DNA of 64,000 nucleotides from Notospermus geniculatus (taxonomy: Eukaryota > Nemertea > Pilidiophora > Heteronemertea > Lineidae): NCBI GenBank assembly GCA_002633025.1, contig NMRB01000676.1:112093-176092 (forward strand). The letters run 5' to 3'. How positions within the stretch are numbered: position 1 is the first letter of the stretch; each line of letters opens with the position of its first letter. The notes below the pieces were generated by a model. The model saw nothing but the letters and a program-made list of their open reading frames with translations. It had not been told where the DNA came from and did not search any database. The position numbers and the translations under genes were made by a program. Shown in pieces: positions 37,201-49,200 of this stretch.

Positions 37201-40200
37201 AAAGTGACAAACATTTGATCTCACCCTGCCAAGCTAAGAGCCACATGTGACTGGTTTTGCTGTGGAGGGTCACATTTTAAAGGAGCACGGTATTAGATCT
37301 CAAATGCATTATTTGACTGCCGACGTAGAGGGAGCCACCTAGCGGTGGTAAGATGAACTACAAAAATGCATTACAAAATGTACGCAGTAAATCGGGTCAT
37401 TCGCCGAAACGTAGTTAGTAACTCGGATTGGAGAGTGGTGCGGTGGCGCCGGCTATTGAGAAAAAGTGGCAATACTGGGCTCCTTTAAGTGCACTGAAAA
37501 ACATACATCATGTTACTGCAGCGGTTAACTAGAACTACGAGATGAGTGCCAAATATGGCATTATTATCTCTATATTGGGAGAATTTGATGTACAGCAGGA
37601 GGAAACCGGATGTTCCCACAGATAGACTGACTTCCTATTTTCTCTTCCAGTCTTGACAGTCAGAGTGGGAGTATACGAGATTCCGACCCGAACAGCCCAG
37701 TGTCTCCACGGTCTCCACAGTCTCCTAGTGACGACATGTTGGAATCACGGGCGAACTCCGGCCCACTCAACACGGTTCATTCGGTCCTCTCATCAGCATT
37801 CCAATCTCTTGTCAATTCTGGTGCATCATTCACGGGATTCCCAAACTTCTCTTTGGGTCCGAAATCACCAACGCCGCCGAGTTCACCGTTTTCACCAATT
37901 TCACCTCCTCCTGATCGTGAGGCCCTCATCACAGTTGAGTTTGAACAGATCAGCCCGAATGGGCGATCTTCGGCAAATGAGGAGACGGTGCAGCTGCTGA
38001 ACATCCAGTTCAATAGCTTGGATATCATTGGTGAGTAACTAAAGGAGGTACTGTTTAAGACATTTCAAGTAGTATTCGTTCTACTTGATATTTATGACGA
38101 ACCACGTCACATTTTTCAGCCAACACTGAGACCATTGTAGAACTCGTCAGCTTCTTCAGAAGGGTGCTGCCTGAAGAGAAGAAGGCGTTAAATCTGGATC
38201 TTCACGCCGATGTCCATGATATTCCAAGTCAGCAGGAGGAGTCATCGACAGTTGAGACGACCGTGGAGGTGACGGCGGACTTCCAGAGGTTGAACATCCT
38301 CTTGATGAGGGCGATTGAAAGAGATAATCAGAAGTTTGGCAAGAAGGTGGCCACGGCGACACTCACTGGAGCAAAGATTGAAGCAACAATTGGTAAGCAG
38401 GCATTGTAACCCTTACTTTGTTTCATGTCTTTGTAGTGAAGGTTTGAAAGATGAAGAGTGAGGAATTTAGGATTCTGGGCTTTGACAGATTTGGCAATAG
38501 TCTTGGAAAGCTCCATCTCTCTGCAGGGGCTCCTGTTTTTAAGGATTGTTTGCAAAATATCCCTGCACATGCGGTGTTTACGCTGCGATATTCATCAATC
38601 AAGCTGGGATGCCATGTTTGGTGGTGCTTGCTCTTCATTTAGCACTAAGTGATAAAGAGTTGTTTGCATTATTTCAGGAAAGAGTATGGAGCTTAAAGGC
38701 TCACTTGGAGGGCTTCAGATGATGGACCTGACCCCTGAGGGAAAACACCACCAGAAGGTGGTCACAGTTGGACACGACCCATCCATGGACCCCGCTGTAG
38801 CGAGTCAGGGAGACATGTTCAACACTGCCCACGAATCCATGTTCAAATCTGTCTATATGCAAGATGCGATGGAACTTGGATCGGAAGCATGTGCTCTGTC
38901 GTTTCACTTGCGGCAAGTTAAGGCGAGTGATGAATCTTACCTAGAAGATGACGACGTCCCTATTCACAGTCCCTTGTATGGACGGGAATCACCGAAANCG
39001 GCGAGTAAAACAGACAGTTTGCCCCTGATCCCCGGGGAATGAAAACCGTAGAAATGAAAATGAACATGAAAATGAAATTGAAAATCATAATGGACCTGTA
39101 CTGTATCTCAAATCCATTGCAAGCCGCTGGGTGGGGAAAATCGTACGGGGCCCGGTGGATATGCGACGGGGGCTTTAGGAAGTCTAGCCTTTCATGCATT
39201 TGTTGTTAGTTTCAAAGCTATGGAGAACTTGCTTGCATCCAGTGGTGTAGGGATCTGTACCTCCCCTGCTACGTGTTCTTTGGTAAAAGGGACCATGGCT
39301 TTGGTTCTCCATTTGCAGAAGGTGAGCAGACTGGATTCGACTCCTCAAAATCATCTCTGTGACCCCTGGATGAATCTTGGTTCCCTTCTCAGTATTCACC
39401 ACTGAACAATGACTTCATTCTTTCCTTTACAGACCAACAGGTTCGTTGATGTCGATTTCAACTCCTTGGACACCATCATCAACCTACAGACGTGGGTTGT
39501 TCTGTTAGACTTCCTCGGGATGGGTGCCAAAGTCTACGATGAAGATTTGGTCCAGGAAAGAGCCAAATTGTCACGGACCATGTCGAAGATGACGAGTATG
39601 GATGATACTCCCTTCCGTAAGTTTTTCGACTGAAGGTACAAAGTGGCGACTTGACCTGTTATCGAACCCTTGCCCTCTCGGTCATGAGGCCGATGCTCTA
39701 ACCACTGCACCATCACCAAACTTGTTGTACAGAAAATTTTTAGACTTTGCCTTTTGTCAGTGGTGGATCCAAGGGAGGTGTGTGCCTGGGGCAGGCCCCC
39801 CCTTTCAGCCGCCGAGCAGCAAAAATTTTGGAAGGCATATAATCAGACCCCTGATTTTCAGTAAAAAGAAAGTTCAATTTGGCCTGCCCAGGTGCCAGGA
39901 AATCGCGTTTCCACATATTTTTGGGGCTTCGCGCCAAAATGGGGTTTGCCCATTCCACGCCCCCCCACCCCCCGTTCGGCAACTCCTGGATCTGCCACTG
40001 TTTGTTGCATAATTCCTTGCCAGTATTTGTGTGATATTTTGGCCAGAATCTCTTACACATCCTACATTTCCATCACAGATGATGAAGTAATCAACACTGA
40101 AGTCAACTTGAACATTCAAAGCTTGTCACTCATACTCAACAAACCAGAATATGAACTCGCCAAAGCTAACGTGTCTAAGGTCACTGCTCACGTCTCGCTA

Positions 40201-43200
40201 CGCGATGGTAACTTTGCCATCGCTGGGAAACTTGGGAGTATGTCGCTGCTGGATACGTCAGTGCATGGTGAAATGTACAGGGAGAAGTTCATGACGATGG
40301 GTGATCAAGCTCTGGACTTCGACGTTTTCAAGTAAGTAAAGGGCATGAAATAATACCTGGTAACAGGTTTTTTAAGGTGAAAGACATAGCTAACTACCAG
40401 ACTCTAATCAACGGACCCTCGCATAAGGCATCAATCGCCAGCACTCAGGGGCAGCAGGCCTTAACCACTAGGCCAAATCCCCATCTTCAAGTAAGTAAAG
40501 TTTGTAAAAAATAGTGTTTCAGGAGCGCCGGCACTAACTCAGGGCATCATAACTACTCATTAAATAACTTGGGGTGAAATATCGGAGCCCCCGGGGAAGA
40601 CCTATGATGTTGACTTGGGTGAGAGATTGTTCTCCCTACCACATAAAGCCCTTGCCTTGACTGGGGATCAAACCCGCTACCTCATTGGTTGAGGTGCAGA
40701 GTGGAGACAGGGCACCTGTCCCATTTTGAGGTTTTCAGGCTGATGCTTGGTTGGATCTGTATCAAAGTTCAATTCCTTTCAGGTACGGCACACCTGACCC
40801 TGGGAACATTCGCGATCAGGATATTCGGGTCAAATTACGTATGGCGTCCGTTCGCTACATCCATACTCACAGATTCATGTCAGAGACGATAGCTTTCTGT
40901 CAGCATTTCATGCAGCTGCAGGATTTGCTGGGTCGGATGAGGGCCGCATCTGCTGGCAAGAAGGTGAGTCTGAAATGTATCTCGATACTTTTAGTTAGAG
41001 TTTGAAATGCGTCAGCTAGATCCACAATCTTCAGCTAAGGCCAACATCTATGATGACATGTTTGCTCCATTTACAGCCTAGATATTTCCTTTTTTCACAG
41101 ATCAGTGAAACTGCCACACGAGGAGCGAGAATAGCTCTTGACATTGTCGCAGGATCTCCAGTAATACTTATCCCACACAGCTCTCGGTCGAAGGACATCT
41201 TGGTGGTGGACTTGGGAACATTGACTGTGTCAAATACTTTCCTTGTAAACGGCTCAGATGGTTCAATATTGGCTACAATGAAGGATCCCTTCGTAACGGA
41301 GAAAGAACCGGAGAAACCAAAACCGGATGCTTCCTTGAGTGGTTCACCGAAAAGCATGAATCTGAGTATGAATGGAAGTGGACCGAGTTTCGATATCAAT
41401 TCTAGCGTGATAAGTCATGATAATGAGATGACTGGTAGTGTTAGTAGTCTTAATAGTATGGACTACTCCATGTTGGAGACATCGCTGGGGCCACTACCAG
41501 GTTGTCTGCCCTCGGACGGTTCGCCCCGCGATACGGACAGCAGCAAAAGCGAGGTGAATTTGTATTCAGTGAACTCAATGACGCAGAGTGTGTATGGGAG
41601 CTTGGAGCATGACCTGCGTGAAGAGGCGTTCACGCCGAATCCAAACGTGGGGAAACTGACGTTAGCGGATTTTGACATGTTGAATCCAAGCCCTGTGGAT
41701 AAGTTCCTCCCTAATTTGGAGAGCTTGAACTCCGAGACGAAGAGTTTAGAGAGTGTTGACTCCAGTGATTCGGTGTATGAAAGTATGACAATGTCGCAGC
41801 TGAATTCTCTGAACTGTATTCCATGTGTTCAGGGTAGCGATCTCTCTGGGTCACAACTCAGATCGCCAAAAGAGAACAGCCCGCCGACAAAACCTGTGGA
41901 CGTTCCGTTATCAGCTGATGAGAAACGAAAGAAATTCGCTGGCAAGACGCCATCACCAAGTCGAGGTAGTGAGATTTCTTACTATTGTCTGCTGGACGTG
42001 ACCTTCGTTGATCTTGTCGACATGGATCTTTTCTCGGCGGAAAGAGTGGAGAAGAAAAACTATGGTGGAAATCTGAACGCAGACCTTGAATTCCCATCTT
42101 TTATTGCTCAGCGTCAGGTAAGAAATGCAATTAATGCTGGGAATCTATGGGGAAGAACACTGTAAAGTACAGAGTGAATCACTCTGAAGTACAGAATGAA
42201 TCACATTGAAGTACAGGGTGAATCACTCTGAAGTACAGAATGAATCTCATTGAAGTACAGGGTGAATCACTCTGAAGTACAGAATGAATCTCATTGAAGT
42301 ACAGGGTGAATCACTCTGAAGTACAGAATGAATCTCACTTAAGTACAGAGTGAAGCACACTGAAATGCAGAAGTACAGAATGAATCACACTGAAATGCAG
42401 AGTGGACCACAGAATGAATCAAAGTGAAAGGCTGAAAAACACTGAAGTACGGAGTGAATCACTCTAAAATGCAGAATGAACCACTTTGAATTAAGGATTG
42501 CATCACGCTGCTTTCCTCTCCATTTTCAGCCCAACAGACCTCTGAAAGAGAAGTGTGTCCTGAAACTCCAGGTGGAGAGAAACCTGGAAGGAGATGTCAG
42601 CCATTCCTCACCTGACTTCGCCATCATGGGCATGCTATCCTCTGTGGAGTGCTCCATAGACCATAGTCAATACAAGCTCATCAGAGGGATACTTGATCAT
42701 AATTTCGGAGAGCCACTGGAGGAATTTTTTTCAAAGACACTGCTGTCCCATCTGCAAGACCCAAAGATACACGTGAGTTTGGTTCTTTGACCATTTAAGC
42801 TGGATTGATGCCTCCATTAACCTCTTTTCTTGGGATGAAGAATTGGCTAGCACTTTAACCTCCCCACCGATTGAGGGTCTTGGACATTTGTCTTGGGCTG
42901 TAGGCAAAATGGGTTCAGGCAAAATGGGTGTAGGCAAAATGGGTGTCGGCGAAATGGGTGAAGGCAAAATGGGTGTAGGCGAAATGGGTGAAGGCAAAAT
43001 GGGTGTAGGCGAAATGGGTGAAGGCAAAATGAGAGTAGGTGAAATTGGAGAAATAAACTCATTGCTTCTAGTACCAATACCGGTACTTCCTCAGCCATAA
43101 TTTTGCCCAGCACCTGTCTACCTGTATTGGACGGTCAGACCTGTGACCCAGGCCTGCCTTCACTCATTTCGCATCTCTTGTCGTGTTGAGAATATCTTTT

Positions 43201-46200
43201 GTTTCTTCTAGACTGTCCTCAGCGGTGACGTCTGGAAATGCGTCTCCATCAATCTAGACCTTGTGAACGTCAGCGTAGAGTTGCTACAGGAACATCAGTC
43301 ACCCACAAAGAAGGAATCCTCATTGGCTAGGCTTGATTTCATCTCGTCAAGATTAACATATGAAAGTTATTCTGACCAATCAAAAGATGTGGATTTGGTC
43401 TCCAAGGAGATAGTTGCCTCAGATACCAGATACAAAGGTACATTGGCTCCTATAGAAGAACTTCACGTGACGTCATCATTGACGTCATAATTCGCACGTC
43501 AGCCATGTTGGACGTCATTTGAAGCTACGAATGCGTTGGACGTGACGTCCCACATGGCGGCATCTCGTCGCGGCAGTGACATCACAATCGTCGCTGCACT
43601 TCCTCTGTAGTAAACTGCACCAATTTAAGACCTTGGACATTTTGCTATTCAACTTCTCAGAATGTCCCTTCCTGATTTTCAAGCACCTGCAACTTCTACC
43701 CATAATTTTCAGACCAGCCTGTGAACACACGACCTAACGTCTTCGAGAACGTCCTGCAGCCACTGAGACAGCGGGCCAAACACGACAACACCCTCCAACT
43801 GGAGCTCCACTACAGGTCTACCAAAGAGTACACACGATTTACCATCTTACTCAATAACATGAGGCTCATGGGGATCATGGATTGGCTATTGACCGTCAAG
43901 GAGTACCTGCTGACTAACCCTGACAACCCGTTCGTGAAAGGTGAGGTCACTTACCGGTACAGTTGCTAGAATGGGTCCTACGGGAAGATGTGGATAAACA
44001 CCACCGTCATCTGCCCCAGAGTCCAGCAGACAGCATCTTCTGGCAATGTTTTCTCTCATCCTATTGCATTGTTTGGAAAATGTTTGAAGAAAGGTTGTTC
44101 CTATCAACCATCTAAAGAATGTTTCTTCAGACTGTTGTTTCCAAGGCTTTTAGAAAACTTCACCAGAGAAGATACTGTCTGCTCCAACCTTGGGGCAGAT
44201 GAGTTAATATTAGATGATGTTGGATGTTGGATGAAGTCTACTTGCAAGTGAACCATTTTCCTGTCAACATTTTGTTCTTTAGATCAAGACTTCAGCTTGA
44301 ATTTGGGCAAGTCTGGGATGTATGAGAGTCTGAGAGCACAGACCAGAAGCCCCATCAATGTTGGTGGTGGTATTGTCACGAAGAGGGTTCCAGTCTATGA
44401 AAAAGTGAGTAGACTCCTTTTGCCTACAGTAAGTACAGTACTCTACATTTGCTTTTGCCTACTGTTAATACAGAAGTACTGTACATTTGCTTGTGCCTAC
44501 TGTGATATTGTGTGTTTTTTTCAGCCGGCAGAGATTCCTTTTGAACTGAAGGTGAATGTGACAGAAACAGATATTGTGGTGGTGGAAGATATGACTATGA
44601 GAGATACAAATGCTGTTATACTCAAGGTGAGGCGTCAAGAATTTCTAATTTGTGCCGGTGTGTGCAGGTCTCTCTGTGCAACCAGCCAAGGGCTCTTTGC
44701 CATGCTTGACTTGCTGTTCTTAGCATTTCCCCATTGCTCAGTATAAAGTAGAATGAAAGCTGAGGGTTGGCAGTGAGACCTTGACATGTACCTCCAACGT
44801 TTTTCAGATGACTGCCGTGTTGACCCACAAGCCATCCTTCGCAGAGCGCCCCCTATCCTGCAGCTTACAAAGCCTGGAGGTTTTCTCGTGCTGCCTGGCT
44901 TCGGAGAATGAAACAGCGTTATCGATCATCGATCCCATGACAATTACAATAGAGATGAATGGTAATGGTGCTTGTTTACCGAAGAATGTCGAACCGAGTG
45001 GTCTTCTGGATGCCACCTTGGATGAGGACAGACCACCATTGTTAGAGGTAAGGACGGAGCCCTTTCGAACGTCTGCCAAGGAAGAGCCTGTGCATTCATG
45101 ATCCAATGCACTGTGCACATACTGTGCATTTTATGCTATGTGGGGACTTTTGAAATGGGCCTAGTCTGTACGCTAGATTCATCTGCTATCGCATGCGATG
45201 GACTGGAGTGGACAAACATCATGCCACCACTCGTATCAAATGATTTGGCAACTTAGTGAAATTTGAGGGACAATTTCTGAGAAGTCAGGCTGATGCATTT
45301 GATCACAGTTGTCCTAGGAGTTCATGTAAATTTCTCTTTCAGATTGGGTTCGGCACAATGAATATACGGCTTTCGTACAATGACATGCAGCTTTTCCTGG
45401 CCATTATGAACTCCCTGACCAAACAAGCAGATCAGGCAAAGAGCCAGACCAGTGCTAAAGCAGGTGAGGAAGATTGATAGATCAGGGATGCACAGGATTT
45501 TTCTCTCAATTTCTAAATTAGCAAGTTTAACTGGCAAAATAATAATCTCTCTGATGTCCAAGTGCATTTTCATGGTGTGACCTTCGTAACTTATCACTAT
45601 TTTGTAATGTAAAGGTGTGTCCACAACAGCAAATTTCGAGGATTGTTGTACGGTTTCCACAGGCATTCACACATTGTGTTCATTCTTCTCATGATACATG
45701 TACAGCTGACAGATATCGCATTTATTATGAACCAAGGTCTGTGAAAACTGTGCAACCAGTGCCGGAAACAGCTTCTGTAGAAAGCGGCCATGATGTGATT
45801 ACTTGATTTTTCTCAGAGTCCCAGGAAGCCACCGAGATGCCCCAGATTATGGTGTCGTCTGCTGAAGATAAACCTGGTGTCCAGGTGTCTGGTGTTGAGG
45901 TCCGTGCCAGTCTCATCTGCCTCTGCCTGATTGATGATTGTCAAGATGCTGATGTTCCTCTCGCTGAACTCAACTTCTCAGGTAGGGAATGTTCTCATGG
46001 CCTCATTATTGGCTTCAGTCATACAAAAGTAAAATTTCCTTTGAAATGAACTTGTCCAGCTATCTCCCTTGTCACCGTCATTCATATTTTTTTAGGGCTC
46101 CACTTCCTACAGAAGTTTCAACACAAGTCTGCTGGCCAAGCAAACTTCAAGTTATCTGCAAACTATTTCAATAGGGTCTTGTCTGGTTGGGAGCCTGTCA

Positions 46201-49200
46201 TAGAACCATGGGGGTAAGTAGCATCCACGAAATGCCTTCACCCTCTACAGGATTCTTGACAGTTGATTTGGCAGAGGAAATGCCCTGAACAGAAATCTTG
46301 TGTCCCAATTCGTGTAGGACCACCTTGGTTCCTTCGTGAATTAGAGAAAGGAATTCAGATTGGAGGTGCAGTACATAAATGTCTCTGTGGTGAAGGTAGG
46401 ACTGTTGGAACTCAGATACTGAAGGCTGTCCTCTCTAAAGTCTGTAGTCTGTCTTAGGAGGTTAAGATGACTGCCTACTGAAGAATGGGAGTACATGTAC
46501 TTGGTAGGGATTGCGGAATATATCAGTGGTCTGCTTGCGTATTTTCAGGGCCCAGCTAGCCTGGAACAAGACCCCATATGACCCAGAGAGGGAGAAGTTG
46601 ACAGTGAATGTCAATGGTATGTATTACCGTCTTGGTCGTTCAGTTCTCCACATGGTATCTGTGGTGCAGTCAACGTTCTTTCCCCATGGACTTGAAGTAT
46701 GATAGATTTCCAGGTGGTGCGGCCAGTAGGAGGTGCGGCCAGTAGGAGGTCATCGTCCTTTGGCAAGTCCTGAAATCCTCTGACTTGTAGGCTGGAATCA
46801 TTGGGTCAACATGGTACTGCGTACTGTAAACCACAGTGGGGTGGCCCCACAGAATACTCCATTGAGAATAATTCTGCCAGAATGATAAAAAAGGAGCAAA
46901 TACAAAAGAAGAAGAATCCCTCACATGTTGTATATTATGCTTACAGCGTCTGACGTTCTCAACATCAACGTGAGCACAGTCTTGATGGAGCAGTATAAGA
47001 AAACCAAGAAGACTTGGATGGAGGACTACTACAACATGACTGATGGGGAAGAGAAGTAAGTTAAGAATGAGCTATGATAAAATTAATGAATCGAGGGCCA
47101 GGCGCCAAGTATGTCCTTGTCTACTTCGATCCTTGACTCCATTTTCATCCATTTTCAGCCCACAGCCGGTCAACCAAACTGTTTCCAGCCACAGGAGACG
47201 AACTCCGTTCGTACCGTTCATGATTCGCAACCACACCGGTTGTAAACTCTGGTTTGCCACCGTTACGACGGCACCGACTCGGTAAGGTGGTATTTTAGTT
47301 TGGATGCCAACTCTCATCATAGTTTAGAATCATACAAAACTTAAATACGCGGTATGCTATTCAATCATTCATATACAGACGGACCCCTTTTGAAAGTCTG
47401 TTGAGGGCGCAGAACAACCTGTGCATTCAAGGTCCAGTGCACAGTACATGCAGTGTACATTTTCACCCTGAGCAATGATAATGTTTGGAAGATTTTCTGT
47501 AGAATGTTCTTAAATTGATTTCACCTAATGGGTTTCAGTTTTGTAAAGTGTCACAGGTAAGAGATTGTTTGGCGTGTCTGGAGTCAGGTGTCTTAATGTT
47601 GCCACAACCAGTACGTTTGATTGATCAGCTTAGCTTCCTGTATTGTTACTGCTGAAATGTTGCCAAATGTTTTCGAATACTTTTTTCACCGAAAGATTTT
47701 CATGTTATTTTGTGTCATTTGATTCCATTGAAGAGTTGCCCAATACTTTTGATTTCTCTTGGTTTCTGTGTGACCTGACCAAGCTACAGTCACTTTATGT
47801 GGTACTTCGGGATGAAACTCTCTGTTCGTCTTCTGTACAGTTGAATGAGCGGGTTACACACAAGTGTGGCTCTGTTATCGTGTGTTCTTTGACCCCTTGA
47901 CCCCTGAAAATGCTGGCATTGCCAAGGAGGGACTTCCTCGATCCCGAGTCGAGATGTGCCAGATATGATATCTCTTTTTGAGGTGGTCTTGTGAAGTGTT
48001 GTATTTAAGTCCTGATATGCATGAAAAATGTAACTGCCTTTGAAAAATAAATCTACAGCTGAATGCCTTCTGCTCTGAGATATAAGCAGTATCATAGTCT
48101 ACAACTGCTTTGCTCAGCTCAAGTTGTATCTATTTCTGCCACACTGTCCGTTGGATGAATTCTTTTGCTGGCAAATTATCTCAATGGGTAACATACAGCA
48201 TTAACAAATAAGTCTAGCTCACAACACTGTGAATTCGTCAGGAAGCACAAAGTTACACATCCCAATTATATCAATTTCCTTGTCAAATTTAACTTTCAAC
48301 CATGGAAAAGGTGGCACCTTGTCCATATGCATTAAAACTACCTAAGTTGGAGTGCAAAACTACTTAAGTCGGAATGGTCTCAAATGAACTGAGGTTGCAT
48401 GCACCACTTAGGTAGTTTTATGAATACTGCTCTCCAGTGAGGCAGTGTCTACACTCCAGATCAGGGGGAGTCAGGTCAAGTGAAGCATCAGCCTTACTCC
48501 ACACTACTGTGTCAAGGTACTGATGGACGCCTTGTTTAAACATGGGTCATTGAACCATCTTTTTTTGAAGATGGGGATTTGGCCTACTGGTTAAGGTGTG
48601 CTGCCCCTTAGTGCTGGCGATTGATGCCTTATTAGAGGGTCCGTGGGTTCGAATCTGGTAGGAAGCAATGTCTTTCACCTTAGAAACCCGATTTCTATTT
48701 CATATTCTTTACTGTGTCCGAATAATACAACATAGAGCTACTTCAATTGGCTGCCTTCCCACTGATCCTGTGTGTAGATACTTATACCACTGGAGAGCAG
48801 AATATGGGCCTGAATTTCAGGTTAAAGAAGTAATCTTCTTAAAGCACTTTGTTCACATTGCATAATAAGAAAATTTCTTGTGTTACATTTGAATTTCAAG
48901 TGGGGAAGGGTTACCAGGTACATAATACACGTGCACTTCTATCATTCTAATGTATCTATTTGCAATGCAAGTCTTCTTTTTTCAGCATAACTGAATGACG
49001 GGTATAGTNGTACATGCAGTGTACATTTTCACCCTGAGCAATGATAATGTTTGGAAGATTTTCTGTAGAATGTTCTTAAATTGATTTCACCTAATGGGTT
49101 TCAGTTTTGTGAAGTGTCACAGGTAAGAGATTGTTTGGCGTGTCTGGAGTCAGGTGTCTTAATGTTGCCACAACCAGTACGTTTGATTGATCAGCTTAGC

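Larger units (their letters stand above)
29029..41690 (+). repeat. Duplicated block, unit B
   Basis: Second head-to-tail copy of 13252-29028, 12.7 kb. It lacks the 3' part of exon 23 and all of exon 24 at the N gap 38998, and has an extra partial duplication at the N gap 32503. Right of about 41690 the sequence continues as unique VPS13D DNA. Confidence 0.9.

Noticed and set aside
42715-42740. FFAT-like motif EEFFSKT in exon 29 (VAP binding)
   Set aside because: It lies in a folded rod segment conserved for structural reasons, lacks the acidic lead-in, and position 5 is Lys rather than Ala/Cys.
42731-43113. Repetitive open frames ([30 protein letters not shown] types)
   Set aside because: All three come from the 15-bp minisatellite, which keeps any frame open.
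45704-45794. Possible extra exon between exons 35 and 36 ([20 protein letters not shown])
   Set aside because: The acceptor and entry phase fit, but its only donor gives phase 0 while exon 36 needs phase 1, and it does not resemble a UBA.
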